DNA of 64,000 nt, from positions 1,784,751-1,848,750 of the forward strand of contig NZ_BBZI01000005.1 of the NCBI RefSeq assembly GCF_008974245.1. The letters run 5' to 3'. Each line of letters opens with the position of its first letter. Position 1 is the first letter of the stretch. Of the stretch, positions 1 through 10,081 are shown piece by piece. The notes beneath the pieces are model-generated. The model saw nothing but the letters and a program-made list of their open reading frames with translations, was not told the origin of the DNA and ran no database searches. The stretch is from Streptomyces abyssomicinicus (GTDB lineage: Bacteria; Actinomycetota; Actinomycetes; Streptomycetales; Streptomycetaceae). Both the position numbers and the translations under genes were made by a program.

Positions 1-82
1 CGGCGTACGTGGCGGGCCCCACGCGTCCCGGCCGGACCTCGGCCAGGGACGCGCGGCGCCCGCGCCGCACGCGACCGTCAGG

Positions 83-3000
83 TCAGCCCGCCTCCCCTTC
101 CGCGGCAGGGCCGGGGAGCGGGGGTTCGGCGTCCGCAGCGATGGGCGTGGAGGAACCGCAGAGCGTCCAGGTCGTCACGCTCACAGTCGTGGATCCCGAG
201 TTCCTGATCTCCAACTGTCCTCCGCCGGTAAACCCGTTCGTGCCACGGAACTCGGAGGTGGTGTCCCCCGTGCCGAGGAACCCGCCGAAGTCGATCATTT
301 GTGACCCGGCCGGGCAGCTGGGCACGTTGACCAACTGTGTCTGATTCGGGCCCACGTTCTGCTGGCCGGCGAAGTTCTGGTAGAACATCTGCCCCCCGGC
401 GGGGCCGGTCGGACCCGTGGGTCCCGTCGGTCCGGTCGGCCCGGAAGTGCCTGTGGCGCCTGCAGGTCCGGTTCCACCTGTGGCGCCCGTTGCACCTGCG
501 GGGCCTGTGGGGCCTGCGGGACCGATGTCACCCTCCGGGCCTTCAGGGCCGATCGGTCCTGTGGCGCCGGTGGCTCCGGTCGTACCTTCGGGTCCTTCAG
601 GACCGGTGGGGCCCGTGTCGCCGGTTGCGCCGGCTGCTCCGGTGGCGCCTTCGGGGCCCGCGGGTCCCTCGGGGCCTGTCGCACCTGCCGGTCCGGTCGC
701 GCCTTCAGCTCCTTGCGGACCGGTGGGGCCGGTTGGCCCCGTGGCACCGGTTGCGCCTTCGGGACCCGTCGCGCCGGTGGCACCCTCTGGGCCTTCCGGT
801 CCCGTGGCACCGGTTGGGCCCGTTTCACCGGTGGCGCCGCTTGCACCGGTTGCGCCTTCGGGACCGGTCGCACCCGCTGGCCCTTCCGGACCTGTGGCAC
901 CTGTTTCGCCGGTCGCACCAGTGGCGCCTTCGGGTCCTTCCGGTCCGGTGGGGCCCGTCGGTCCTGTGGCACCGGTTGCGCCCGCGGGTCCCTCTGGACC
1001 GATGGCTCCCGTGTCGCCGGTGGCTCCGGTTGCGCCCTCCGGTCCTTCAGGACCGTTAGGTCCCGTGGCCCCGGTCGCGCCGGTGGCGCCTTCAGGGCCC
1101 TCGGGTCCTTCAGGTCCCGTGGCTCCGGTTGCGCCTTCGCTTCCTTCCGGACCGGTAGGTCCTGTGTCACCCGATGCGCCTGTAGGTCCCGTATTGCCGG
1201 TGGCGCCTTCGGGGCCTGTAGGTCCCTCCGGTCCCGTGGTGCCCTGTGGTCCTTCCGGTCCTTGGGGTCCTGTGGCTCCGGCTGCGCCTTCGGGTCCCTC
1301 TGGACCGGTCGGGCCCGTGTCACCGGTCGCGCCGGTAACACCTTGTGGTCCTTCCGGTCCGATGGCACCGGTTGCGCCTTCGGGACCCGTCGCGCCGGTG
1401 GCACCCTCTGGGCCTTCCGGTCCCGTGGCACCGGTTGGGCCCGTGTCACCGGTGGCGCCGGTTGCACCGGTTGCACCTTCGGGACCGGTCGCACCCGCTG
1501 GCCCTTCCGGACCTGTGGCACCTGTTTCGCCGGTCGCACCAGTGGCGCCTTCGGGTCCTTCCGGTCCGGTGGGGCCCGTCGGTCCTGTGGCACCGGTTGC
1601 GCCCGCGGCGCCCTCTGGCCCCTCCGGTCCTGTGACGCCCGTCGCGCCGGTCGCGCCTTCGGGTCCCTGGGGGCCGATCGGACCTGTGTCACCGGTGTCG
1701 CCGGTTGCGCCGGCGGTGCCCTGTGGTCCTTCCGGTCCCTGGGGTCCTGTGTCACCCGTCGCGCCCGTGGGTCCCGTATCGCCGGTGGCGCCTTCGGGTC
1801 CTTCGGGACCGGCCGGACCCGTGGCACCTGTGTCGCCGGTGGTGCCTTCGGGGCCTGCAGGTCCCTCCGGTCCCGTGGTGCCCTGTGGTCCTTCCGGTCC
1901 TGTGGCTCCGGTTGCGCCTTCGGGTCCCTCTGGACCGGTCGGGCCTGTGTCACCGGTCGCGCCGGTGGCGCCTTCGGGTCCTTCCGGTCCGGTGGGGCCC
2001 GTAGGTCCTGTGTCACCGGTGGCGCCGGTTGCGCCAGCGGCGCCCTGCGGTCCTTCCGATCCCTCGGGGCCTGTGGCTCCGGTGGTGCCTTCGGGACCGG
2101 TCGCACCCTCCGGCCCCGTAGCGCCTTCCGGGCCCTCGGGTCCCTCTGGCCCGGTCGCGCCGGTAACACCTTGTGGTCCTTCCGGTCCGACGGCACCGGT
2201 TGCGCCTTCGGGTCCTTGAGGACCGGTTGGGCCCGTTTCACCGGTGTCGCCGGTTGCGCCGGCGGTGCCCTGTGGTCCTTCCGGTCCTTCGGGTCCCGTG
2301 GCTCCGGTTGCGCCTTCGGGTCCTTCAGGGCCGGTCGGGCCTGTGTCACCGGTCGCGCCAGCGGCGCCCTCCGGTCCCGTGGCTCCCGTGGCTCCGGTTG
2401 CGCCTTCGGGTCCTTGAGGACCGGTTGGGCCCGTTTCACCGGTGTCGCCCGTTGCACCGGTTGCGCCTTCGGGACCGGTTGGGCCTGTCGGTCCTGTGTC
2501 GCCGGTGGCGCCTTCGGGTCCTGTGGTGCCCTCTGGGCCTTCTGGCCCTTCAGGTCCTGTGGGTCCGGTGGCGCCTTCGGGACCGGTCGCGCCTTCGGGG
2601 CCCTCTGGACCCATTGGCCCTGTGGCGCCTTCGGCTCCTTCAGGGCCCGTCGGGCCGGCCGCGCCTGTGCTGCCGGCCGGGCCGGTGTCGCCGGTGGCGC
2701 CTTCGGCTCCTTCTGGGCCGATGGGGCCTGTCGGTCCTGCGTCCCCGGTGGCGCCTTCGGGCCCCGTCGCACCGGTCGCACCGGTGGCGCCTTCAGGCCC
2801 CTCCGGCCCCGTAGCACCCTCCGGACCTTCCGGACCTTCCGGACCTTCCGGACCTGTGGGCCCGGTGGCGCCTTCCGGGCCGGACGGGCCCGTTGCGCCT
2901 TCGGGACCGGTCGCGCCTTCAGGGCCTTCAGGGCCTGTCGCGCCCGTCGGCCCCTCCGGACCTGTGTCGCCGGTCGCGCCCTGGGGACCTGCTGGACCCC

Positions 3001-3463
3001 CGGGGCCCGTATCGCCCTGGGGGCCTTCAGGGCCGGTGGGGCCGGTGGGGCCGCCTGCTGGGCCGGGAGGACCGGTAGGGCCTTCGGGTCCGGCCGGACC
3101 CGCGTCACCCGTCTCGCCGGCAGGACCCTCAGGCCCAGCCGGTCCCGCGCCACCGGTAGGACCCGTCGGACCGGCGGGCCCCGCCGGTCCGGTGGCACCG
3201 GCAGGACCGGCCGGACCGGCGGGGCCCGCCGGGCCCGTAGGGCCGTTGTGCCCGTCGCAGCCGGTGTGTCGGCAGCCCCCACCATGCCCCTTGTGGTGGT
3301 CGCCCCGGTGATCGCCGGCGTGGTGAGGTGGGGGTCCGGTGGGGACAGGGATGAGGGCCTGGACTGATCCGGCGAGTGCGGACAACAGCAGAGAACTGGA
3401 GACGCTCGTCAAGAGCGCTCCCCTCATCCAGCCGATCCGTCCCGGTCCTACATGACGCTTCAT
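83..3463 (-). CDS. Secreted collagen-like protein (Gly-X-Y repeats)
   Basis: Predicted extracellular structural protein of 1126 aa. Residues 1-35 look like a signal peptide (basic start, hydrophobic core, cleavage near SVQA). Residues 46-72 are His-rich, with eight His and two Cys. Residues 71-1022 are a continuous Gly-X-Y region of 317 triplets with one extra Gly at 137-138. X is mostly Pro, Glu or Ala; Y is mostly Thr or Gly-adjacent Glu, Asp and Ala, and I see no Lys or Arg in the repeats. The last 104 residues (1023-1126) form a non-collagen domain with two Cys. There is no LPXTG sorting signal, so it may be released or held by other contacts. The ATG at 3463 is chosen over the GTG at 3475 because GGAG lies 5 nt upstream. 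Thr in the Y position recalls exosporium collagens such as BclA, which are O-glycosylated; that is inference here. Confidence 0.9.
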   Translation of the reverse strand: MKRHVGPGRIGWMRGALLTSVSSSLLLSALAGSVQALIPVPTGPPPHHAGDHRGDHHKGHGGGCRHTGCDGHNGPTGPAGPAGPAGPAGATGPAGPAGPTGPTGGAGPAGPEGPAGETGDAGPAGPEGPTGPPGPAGGPTGPTGPEGPQGDTGPGGPAGPQGATGDTGPEGPTGATGPEGPEGATGPEGATGPSGPEGATGPTGPEGPEGPEGPEGATGPEGPEGATGATGATGPEGATGDAGPTGPIGPEGAEGATGDTGPAGSTGAAGPTGPEGAEGATGPMGPEGPEGATGPEGATGPTGPEGPEGPEGTTGPEGATGDTGPTGPTGPEGATGATGDTGETGPTGPQGPEGATGATGATGPEGAAGATGDTGPTGPEGPEGATGATGPEGPEGPQGTAGATGDTGETGPTGPQGPEGATGAVGPEGPQGVTGATGPEGPEGPEGATGPEGATGPEGTTGATGPEGSEGPQGAAGATGATGDTGPTGPTGPEGPEGATGATGDTGPTGPEGPEGATGATGPEGPQGTTGPEGPAGPEGTTGDTGATGPAGPEGPEGATGDTGPTGATGDTGPQGPEGPQGTAGATGDTGDTGPIGPQGPEGATGATGVTGPEGPEGAAGATGATGPTGPTGPEGPEGATGATGETGATGPEGPAGATGPEGATGATGATGDTGPTGATGPEGPEGATGATGPEGATGAIGPEGPQGVTGATGDTGPTGPEGPEGAAGATGPQGPEGPQGTTGPEGPTGPEGATGNTGPTGASGDTGPTGPEGSEGATGATGPEGPEGPEGATGATGATGPNGPEGPEGATGATGDTGAIGPEGPAGATGATGPTGPTGPEGPEGATGATGETGATGPEGPAGATGPEGATGASGATGETGPTGATGPEGPEGATGATGPEGATGATGPTGPTGPQGAEGATGPAGATGPEGPAGPEGATGAAGATGDTGPTGPEGPEGTTGATGATGPIGPEGPEGDIGPAGPTGPAGATGATGGTGPAGATGTSGPTGPTGPTGPTGPAGGQMFYQNFAGQQNVGPNQTQLVNVPSCPAGSQMIDFGGFLGTGDTTSEFRGTNGFTGGGQLEIRNSGSTTVSVTTWTLCGSSTPIAADAEPPLPGPAAEGEAG

Positions 3464-4117
3464 GCACGCTCCCACTTCGAGTGAAGGTGATGGCTACCTT
3501 GATGCATGTAAATAGGAATAATCAGAAATAAGGGGCTGAAAGGGTGTCTGAACGCCTCCAATGCCTCAACGGCTGGCGCGCCGTCACCAGCCGACGCCAT
3601 TGCGGCACCGTCGGGCACCGTGACCTCCCAACTCGCGCCGACAGCGGTTCCGGCGGTTCCTCCGAGCGGTCACGGAACACCGGCGTCCGGAGATATCGCA
3701 GACCGCGTGATCAGGCGTTGCTGCGCGACCCGGAGCAACTGGCCCCGCTGCCCGGCAACCTGGAGCGCTTGACCGATCCCCGCCCCTCCGTCGTGCCTGG
3801 GGAGCCTTGCGAGGGCGAGAAAGGCCAGCAACCAGATGGCAACCAGCACGGCCGGACGTCCGAGGGGAGCACTTCGGGCGGGCCGGCCGTGCTCACGGAC
3901 TCCGTGGAGGCGGTGCCGATCTGCGCATCCCCTATCCGGAAGGCGGCTGCCCGAACGGGCGCCTGTTCCGCTGCCCGCGGGCCGGTGGAGAGTCAGGGCC
4001 GTCCATCTCGAGGCGGACGAGGAGAACTGGGTCGGGCCTGGTCCAACTCCTCCCAGCGTTGTCGTCGATGCCCCGTACGCTGCAGGCTGCAGGCGGATCG
4101 GTCGAGGAGGGGGCGGG
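3464..4117. other. Intergenic region, no convincing gene
   Basis: Next to the collagen-like gene (about 3490-3540) is a stretch unusually rich in A and T for this window, probably the promoter and 5' leader of that minus-strand gene. The rest is open in several frames, but the translations are Arg/Ser/Gly-rich and match no family I know. The last bases hold the GAGGAGG ribosome site of the HEAT-repeat gene. Confidence 0.4.
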
Positions 4118-4924
4118 ATGGAGAGCAGGCGATCGGTGAGCTCAGCCGGGGCGCGGCTCGACGATCTCGCTGCTGGGCTCGCGGACCAGGATTCCGACCT
4201 GGATGCCCTGCATGAGGTGGAGAAGGCGCTCGTCGCCTCCTGGGAGCCGCAGTTGCTGCCCCGGTTGGAGGAGCACCTGACCGCCGCGGGGGAGGCAAGG
4301 AATTGGTACGCCCGCGCTGTGCTCGCCGGCGTTCTGGCCGAGACCGTCGGCCGCGCGGCGCTGCCTGCCCTTGTCCAGGCCTACTCCCGCGATCTGGGCG
4401 ACGACCAGGACAGCCTGACGACGACGCTCCACGTGCTTGCGAGGGAGGACCCGGCTGCAGCACGGGCGTTCCTCGTCCCATGGGCGGACCATGCCGACCC
4501 CGGTGTGCGGCGCACTGCGATATGGCTGCTCGGTTTCGTCCCCGACTCCGCCGACCTCCCGATGCTGACGCGTGCCGCGGCTGATCCCGACGAGCGGATC
4601 CGGAGCGTGGTGCCCGGCACGCTGGGCAGTCTCGGTACGGCGTCGGCCGGCGAGGTGCTGGTAGGGCTGCTGCTTGACCCTTCGGAGCAAGTGAGGGTCT
4701 CCGCACTGGGTTCCCTGGGATATGCGGCACGTGCCGAGACCCTGCCGCACATTCGCGCTCTAGCCGATGATCAGCGACCTCGGGTGCGGGCATGGGTGGC
4801 GATCGCTCTGGGGCACTTCCCCCAGGAGGAGCGGGGTCGTCCTGATACTTCGCGGGTTCTCAACCGGCTTGCCGACGACCCGGATCGGTACGTCCGTGAA
4901 CAGGCGGCCAAGGCACTGTCGTAG
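4118..4924 (+). CDS. HEAT-repeat protein
   Basis: A 268-aa soluble protein made of HEAT/PBS-lyase-type helical repeats. From about residue 60 on, units of roughly 30 residues recur with the pattern D-P-x-V-R-x-x-A and G-x-L-G. Clear units sit around residues 125-150 (DPGVRRTA), 158-180 (DPDERIRS), 190-212 (PSEQVRVSALGSLG) and 222-240 (RPRVRAWVAIALG). Such folds act as protein-binding scaffolds; no catalytic domain is present and the partner is unknown. The ATG at 4118 is preceded by GAGGAGG at good spacing. An upstream in-frame ATG gives only a low-complexity extension and was rejected. It stands alone, with no operon partner. Confidence 0.75.
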   Translation: MESRRSVSSAGARLDDLAAGLADQDSDLDALHEVEKALVASWEPQLLPRLEEHLTAAGEARNWYARAVLAGVLAETVGRAALPALVQAYSRDLGDDQDSLTTTLHVLAREDPAAARAFLVPWADHADPGVRRTAIWLLGFVPDSADLPMLTRAAADPDERIRSVVPGTLGSLGTASAGEVLVGLLLDPSEQVRVSALGSLGYAARAETLPHIRALADDQRPRVRAWVAIALGHFPQEERGRPDTSRVLNRLADDPDRYVREQAAKALS

Positions 4925-5722
4925 GCCGCAGGCGTAGTGCGATCCATGGACACCGACACCTCCCTCGGGCGGTGCTCCTTCACCGGCGGGGGAGGGGAGA
5001 CGCCCTGTCCCGGGCGCAGGGTCTCTGCGTTTTCCTGCGCATGGAGATCGCCGCGTGGGTCACGGTCTGTTGTTGACGTTGTTCTTGATCTGTAGCAGTG
5101 CCTCGTCCCACACGTTCCCTCCATCCGCCCATGTCCACAGCCATTGACGCAGAGACGGCGCCGCGTAGCGCAAGCCGTCGTGAGGGTCTCCCCCCCCGGT
5201 TCGGTTGCCGGGCCCTGGAGGCTCCCGTGGTCCCTGCCATGCGGGGTGTCCACCCGGCCTGCACTGGACACGCGGCCCGACCTGCCGTGCTCCGCGCCTT
5301 CACGACAACCGAATCGGGGTCGGTCACGGCCTGCTCGACCTGGACGCCGTTCGCATATCCGTGGATTCGGTGATCGCCTGTGGACCGCACACGCTGAGTA
5401 TCCACGCGGAGAGCCTCGACGAGGGTCTCCCGGGCGTCGTGGCCCGCGATGACCGGTCCGTGGCCTGCCGCGTGCGGCTCGACGCGTTCCTTCGAGCGTG
5501 GGTGCGACAACCCGGATTCCGCTCATCGAGTAGCCGGAACCTGTTCCGTCGCTCGCAGGGCTCATCGGCCGGAAACCCAGGTAGGAGCCGTGAACACGAC
5601 TCGACCGCGTCCCGCGGCCCGCCCGCGCATTCGGCACCCGCCGTCCCGCAACGGATGGGAAAACACATTGGCTGACCACCGGTGACCTGCGAAGATGTGG
5701 CTATTTCACAGGCGGAGGACAT
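4925..5722. other. Gene-free stretch, possibly decayed DNA
   Basis: Open frames exist on both strands but none has a ribosome site together with a recognisable protein. The third-position GC pattern is weak compared with the genes on each side. I read it as decayed or regulatory DNA. The last bases carry GGAGG for the TTG-started gene at 5723. Confidence 0.35.
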
Positions 5723-6829
5723 TTGTTCGTTTTCGTGTGTGCGGGATGTGGCGCCGAGTTGACCACCCCGCTGTCCCAGGTCTCGCTGCCGGTCCACGCC
5801 CGTCAGCAGTACGGGAACGGGGCGCAGCTTCCGGTGCTCATGGAGGCCGGGACATTTGCCGTGGACCCGGATCCCTGGGGAGGGCCGTGGCGGCTGTGGG
5901 ACGAGATCGATCCCGTGGAGGCTGAGGCACGCGGCATCTACGCCCCGGTCCACGCCTTGTCCGACGGCACGCCCGGGGCGAGTGTCATCGCGCCCGGTGA
6001 TATCCGTGGAACCCGGCTGATTCCCGAGAAGCGTGGCGGTGCCTGCTGCGGTCTCGACGGGGCCGACGGTCCCAACATGGCCTGCGAGGCATGCGACCTC
6101 CCCGTTGCGACCAGGATCGACGACTGCTCGCTCTGGCAGATGGTGCGACTCGACTCGGACGTCGTGCACCGCGTCCCCGTCGACGGCGTCCACGCCGCGC
6201 CCCTCTCCTGGACGGAACTGGCGGAGAAGGGGGAGAAAACGCCCCCGTTCGAGCCGATCGCCACGTGGGGAGGACGGCTGGGGCCGAACCACTACTGGTC
6301 GTGGAGTCCGCGATGGGAGGCTGCAGTCGGCCATGCGCTCGCCCACCTGCTCATCGCGTCCCAAGGGCAGTCGGTGAAGGTTCCGGACGGCCTGGCCGCG
6401 GACGTGTTCCAACGCGCGCTCGACGCCTTGCTGCCGGCAGGCACCGTGGAGCGGCGCGCCGGCCTGGCCGGACCGGGACAGCCCTCTCCGGACGCGGGCG
6501 TCGACATCCTCCTCGTCCCCGTCCATCCCCAGACGGGCCGGACCTGGACCCCTGCCGGCCCGACCGCACCGGCATACCTGGTGCCCCTGCCGCTGGGGGT
6601 GTGGCTGTGGCTGGTCTCTCCCGAACCGAGCTTGCCGGTTCCCGCCTCGGGCCGCATAGCCCAGGACGTCCTCCGCGACGACCCGCTCCCGCTGCTCCCG
6701 CACCACCTGTTCCAAGCCGACCGGACAACGTTCCATCACACCTTGGTCCGGCTACCAGCCGTGCGCAGCCCATGGGTGCGCACGATCCTCGAGAACCTCA
6801 CGCGAAGCGCCTCGGCCGGCCACTTCTAG
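5723..6829 (+). CDS. Conserved Streptomyces hypothetical protein
   Basis: A 368-aa protein of unknown function. The first residues carry CAGCG, and a second cluster (GGACCGLDG, then ACEAC about 20 residues later) gives a Cys-rich N-terminal third that could bind zinc. A Trp-rich middle (WGGRLGPNHYWSWSP) and a Pro-rich C-terminal half follow. There is no signal peptide or clear membrane helix. Long single-copy proteins with this start (FVCAGCGAELT) occur in streptomycetes, which supports a real gene (recollection, not a search). The TTG start is chosen because GGAGG lies 5 nt upstream and no ATG or GTG fits. No operon partner. Confidence 0.75.
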   Translation: MFVFVCAGCGAELTTPLSQVSLPVHARQQYGNGAQLPVLMEAGTFAVDPDPWGGPWRLWDEIDPVEAEARGIYAPVHALSDGTPGASVIAPGDIRGTRLIPEKRGGACCGLDGADGPNMACEACDLPVATRIDDCSLWQMVRLDSDVVHRVPVDGVHAAPLSWTELAEKGEKTPPFEPIATWGGRLGPNHYWSWSPRWEAAVGHALAHLLIASQGQSVKVPDGLAADVFQRALDALLPAGTVERRAGLAGPGQPSPDAGVDILLVPVHPQTGRTWTPAGPTAPAYLVPLPLGVWLWLVSPEPSLPVPASGRIAQDVLRDDPLPLLPHHLFQADRTTFHHTLVRLPAVRSPWVRTILENLTRSASAGHF

Positions 6830-6975
6830 AGCCCGTCATCGAAGGGGGCTTCCGCCTCCGCCAAGCCGGTGCGCCCGCCATACCTGCTGTCCCGTGCCTT
6901 CTCGTAAGCAACCAGTTCCCCTGCATTGCCGGCGAAGGCCGGGCTGCGGCCTGCATGGTGGGCCGGCGCGGCAAG

Positions 6976-7125
6976 TCAGCCCAAGTCGTCATCGAGGCGG
7001 GCCGCCAGACCACCGAGGTCGGCCCCGGTCTCGCCACGGTAGGGCTGCGGCCACGTCAGCCACTCCGGATCATCAAGCTCGCGCAGCAACAGCGGCCGCT
7101 CCGCTTCCCCCGGTCGTGCTGTCAT
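6976..7125 (-). CDS. Possible small hypothetical protein or fragment
   Basis: An open frame of 49 codons on the minus strand, from an ATG at 7125, gives an acidic soluble sequence with Streptomyces-like codon use (LLLRELDDPEWLTWPQPY). There is no clear ribosome site, so it could be the tail of a lost longer gene. Family not recognised. Confidence 0.25.
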   Translation of the reverse strand: MTARPGEAERPLLLRELDDPEWLTWPQPYRGETGADLGGLAARLDDDLG

Positions 7126-7401
7126 CTTGGCGCAGCATCCATACGCGGAGGGCGCAGACCTCGCCACGCTCCGGCTCCCGTCAGCACGCGTCCACGTTCA
7201 GCAGCCGTCGGTCCTCGGACCGGCCGTGTTGTCAGTGGCCCGAGATACGATCACGGCCTCGATGGGCCGGACGGAGATCGTGAGGGACTCGCGGCCATGG
7301 GGGTCGGTCGCACAGGCCCCGGCATCCAGCTCGGGACTGGAGGTATCTTGCCGTGACCCCACCCCCCTCCCGGCGCTACGAACGCAGGGCCGAACGCCTC
7401 C

Positions 7402-7509
7402 TAACAATGTGTCGGCCAGCCACTGCCTGAACATGTGGAAGCCGGTGTAGGACCAGGAGGCGTCAGGGCTGGTCACGTCGCCGTCTCCGGGGAAAAGTAT
7501 GAGCCCCAC
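7402..7509 (-). pseudogene. N-terminal fragment of a conserved hypothetical protein
   Basis: From a GTG at 7509, preceded by AAGGGGA, the minus strand reads about 36 residues that look like a genuine start (MGLILFPGDGDVTSPD, then SWSYTGFHMFRQWL). It resembles the N terminus of a common streptomycete hypothetical protein (recollection). The frame then turns into non-protein-like sequence, so the body of the gene is lost. The frame stays open to 7198, but I do not count that part as coding. Confidence 0.35.
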
Positions 7510-7579
7510 CGTGTTCCCCTTTTGCTTGCCTGGTGGCCAGGATCAGTGACGCTCTATTGAAGCGGTGCGAGCCTGACGT

Positions 7580-7598
7580 CCCAACCAACAAGGTTGGG
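7580..7598 (-). terminator. Candidate terminator hairpin
   Basis: CCCAACC, a 5-nt loop (AACAA) and GGTTGGG form a perfect 7-bp stem 35-53 nt beyond the stop of the minus-strand gene ending at 7633. There is no U tract, as is common in streptomycetes. Confidence 0.4.
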
Positions 7599-7632
7599 GG
7601 GCCGTCACGCCGAACGTGGGCACGCCAGTGTG

Positions 7633-8463
7633 CTACTGACCGCCCCGCGACGCGGCGTCCTCCGGCACGTACCGAACTTTGGGCCGGGCCGGCTCGAACC
7701 ACGGTGTCCCCCCGGGGAGTACTGGAGCCAGTACGTCGAACACACGGCGCATGACGCCGTCGATATATCCAGCAGGGGTCGGAGACGCTTGCAGGACAAC
7801 ACCGCCGGCAGAAAGCGGGATCACCTTATGGAAGGCGCCCGAGTGTTGGAGATACGAGACCCCGCCCAGTTTGTCCGCGAGTTCCCCGGGACACACAGTG
7901 ATCCATGAGTAACCGCGTAGTTGTCGGCGGGCTGCGGCCACCGACCGCCACAGTTTCCGCCGAAGCACCGCGTCCAGGTTCGCCTCCTCCGTGATCGGCT
8001 CATCGACCACGACGGAGCCGAAGGCGGGATTCACGGAATCCAGCACCCCGACAAGGAAGTAGACCACGGCCGAGGAGAACGCCACCTTCGTGTAAGGTGC
8101 TTCCTCGTCACCGAGCCAGAGTTGCAAGTTCATGTTCGGCCTGCGGAACATGATGCTGGACCCCTCGACATGGGCCGACGGACGTTCCCGGCCATAACGA
8201 AAGAACATCACATCCGCACATTCCGGGACGTCCAGCAACTCCGAGCGCATGACCTCCCAGCCATCGGCCTCGACAGCGAATTTCTTGGCTGGCTCGTCCT
8301 CCGTCGTTTGACTCTCAGCCGACAGCCACGCGCTCCCCGCGCGCACCGCGCCCATGAGTTCTGCCAGCGGCCCGGAAAGAGCCGCGTCGAACCATGCCGC
8401 CAACGCACCCCCCACGCCCTCTGGGGACTCGGTGTCAAGGGACACGTTCACCAGTAGGCTCAT
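7633..8463 (-). CDS. Hypothetical protein, 276 aa
   Basis: Soluble protein of unknown function with no signal peptide, membrane helix or motif I recognise. The composition is normal and the frame is intact. Features include an acidic start (NVSLDTESPEG), a middle segment with RRPNMNLQLWLGDEEAP, and an end (GTPWFEPARPKVRYVPE) that resembles the RPHRPKVRYGTA segment of the adjacent relic at 8467-8924. This suggests a shared C-terminal module or a duplicated end. ATG 8463 is chosen over the overlapping GTG because GGAG sits 6 nt upstream. The next relic lies just upstream on the same strand, so the two may once have been co-transcribed. Confidence 0.65.
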   Translation of the reverse strand: MSLLVNVSLDTESPEGVGGALAAWFDAALSGPLAELMGAVRAGSAWLSAESQTTEDEPAKKFAVEADGWEVMRSELLDVPECADVMFFRYGRERPSAHVEGSSIMFRRPNMNLQLWLGDEEAPYTKVAFSSAVVYFLVGVLDSVNPAFGSVVVDEPITEEANLDAVLRRKLWRSVAAARRQLRGYSWITVCPGELADKLGGVSYLQHSGAFHKVIPLSAGGVVLQASPTPAGYIDGVMRRVFDVLAPVLPGGTPWFEPARPKVRYVPEDAASRGGQ

Positions 8464-8466
8464 CAC

Positions 8467-8924
8467 TCACTCCTTCTCCTTCGTGCCATGCGCTGTTGGA
8501 ACGTAGCCGCCTGGCCCTCCTCGATTGATTTGGGCCGTGTCCCACGTAGCTGTCCCGTAACGAACTTTGGGGCGGTGTGGACGAGCCGGTCGCTGTTCGG
8601 GCCGCAGCGCACGCACCACCCGGTTGAACTGGCGCGGGGCCATGCCGATGAACGGGTTGTCCAGGACGGCTTCGAGGCCGTGATCACACCAGGCACGGCA
8701 GAGATCATCCACGCCCGACGCCAGCTGATGGCAGTCTCAGCCGATAAAGTCCTTCCAGAACGGCACGGATGCCTGCGGACCCAAGGCGCGTCCTCGTCGA
8801 CCTCGCCGAACTCACGGTCGATGTAGTCGGCCAGATCATGGCCGTAGCAGATGATGTCGGTTCCCCACACTGACAGGACCGGATGTCCCGGAGTGTCGCG
8901 ACCCGCGGGCATGAAGCGGTCAGC
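8467..8924 (-). pseudogene. Frameshifted relic of a SMI1/KNR4 (SUKH)-like gene
   Basis: Reading from 8924 down, the minus strand gives PVLSVWGTDIICYGHDLADY and IDREFG. This looks like the C-terminal half of SUKH (SMI1/KNR4) proteins, which often act as immunity proteins against polymorphic toxins. After DEDAP the frame shifts to one reading VPFWKDFIG followed by a TGA, then continues with CHQLASGVDDLCRAW. So at least one frameshift and one stop break the gene. No intact 5' half is present; an in-frame TGA lies just upstream. Family assignment is by eye and moderate. Confidence 0.45.
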
Positions 8925-9040
8925 GGCTGCGGGCCCGGAGCATGATCAGGACGGAGACGGTCCTGCCGTGTCCGGTGTGATCAAGGTGTCGGAAGCTTCC
9001 TGGACAGTTCAACACACCGGCTGAGCCAGCTGTGTCCGGT

Positions 9041-9916
9041 TCAGATGACGGGTGGCCGGCCCAGTCGCGTCATCCGCCACACGGTGGACCACCGCATCGG
9101 GCGGCGGGGCGGGCACGGCGTCCGCAGGCCCTCGGCGAAGCCGGAGAGCCAGGCCCGCAGTCCCGCCGCCGACCGGGTGCGGGCCACGGTCATCGCGACC
9201 CAGACGCCGAGGTAGACGGGGACGAGGAGGGCGGGAAGGTGCCTCTTCGCCAGCCAGACCCGGTTGCGGGCGACCATGCGGTGGTAGACCGCGTGCCGGG
9301 TCGGTGACGTCCACGGATGCTGGAGCACCAGCTCCGGCGCGTAGAGCACCGTCCAGCCCGCGTCCAACGCCCGCCAGGCCAGGTCGGTCTCCTCGTGCGC
9401 GTAGAAGAACGGTCCCGGCCAGTCGCCGGTCTCGTCCAGCATCCGCATGGACAGGCCGTGGCCGCCGCCGAGGAAGGTCGTCACCGGCCCGCCCTTCGTC
9501 GGGTCTCCCGCGCGTAGCCGCGGGACGTGCCGGCGCTGGGTCCGGCCGCGCTCGTCGGCGATCCGGAAGCTGACGACGCCGAGTCGCTCGTCCGCCGCGT
9601 ACAGCCGCGTCAGGCGGGTGAAGACGTCCCGGCCGACGAGCAGCCCGTCGTCGTCCAGGTCCACGACGACGTCGACGTCCCCGAACTTCCGCAACCGGGC
9701 CAGGGCGACGTTCCGGCCGCCGGAGACCCCCAGGTTCTCCGGCAGTTCGACCCCCGTCACCCACGGGGGCAGGGACGGCAGCGGCGAGCCGTTGCCGACG
9801 ACCACCACCCGCTGGGCAGGCGTTTCCTGTCCGGCAACCGAGTCGAGGAGCTCGGCCAGCTCGGCGGGCCTCGTGCCCATGGTCAGGACGGCGACGCCTA
9901 CGCGCGGGTGACGCAC
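9041..9916 (-). CDS. Family 2 glycosyltransferase
   Basis: A 291-aa GT-A fold glycosyltransferase. The N terminus (VGVAVLTMGTRP) is the nucleotide-binding strand. DLDDDG near residue 90 is the metal-binding DXD motif, and HEETDLAWR near residue 190 is the acceptor-side ED motif usual in rhamnosyl- and related transferases. A hydrophobic stretch near residues 230-250 may associate with the membrane. It probably adds a sugar to a cell-surface glycan, but the substrate cannot be read. The GTG at 9916 has CGGAG about 8 nt upstream. It is divergent from the hexapeptide gene at 10082 with about 165 bp between. Confidence 0.85.
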   Translation of the reverse strand: MRHPRVGVAVLTMGTRPAELAELLDSVAGQETPAQRVVVVGNGSPLPSLPPWVTGVELPENLGVSGGRNVALARLRKFGDVDVVVDLDDDGLLVGRDVFTRLTRLYAADERLGVVSFRIADERGRTQRRHVPRLRAGDPTKGGPVTTFLGGGHGLSMRMLDETGDWPGPFFYAHEETDLAWRALDAGWTVLYAPELVLQHPWTSPTRHAVYHRMVARNRVWLAKRHLPALLVPVYLGVWVAMTVARTRSAAGLRAWLSGFAEGLRTPCPPRRPMRWSTVWRMTRLGRPPVI

Positions 9917-10081
9917 GGATGAACTCCGTTCCTCGGGGCCGGTTCCGATGCGGCGATGCTAGTGCCGCGTCAGCCGTCGTTCGCCCTGTAGTGCCTCGGA
10001 TCGCGGAGGGCACAGGTCTCGACGAACGCGACGTCGGAAATCCGCCAGCATGCTCGCGGTTGGTCGTGTGAGACTCCGCTC

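Noticed and set aside
420..3240. Possible CRISPR array or satellite repeat from the dense short repeats
   Set aside because: The repeats are codon-based Gly-X-Y units with no spacer/repeat pattern.
295..3367. Long open frames on both strands across the collagen gene (up to 996 and 884 codons)
   Set aside because: They are by-products of the GC-rich triplet repeat. Only the 83-3463 frame gives a signal peptide, Gly-X-Y pattern and a C-terminal domain.
4771..5679. Minus-strand frame of 302 codons and overlapping frames
   Set aside because: Arg/Gly/Ser-rich translation, no ribosome site, and it overlaps the HEAT gene antisense.
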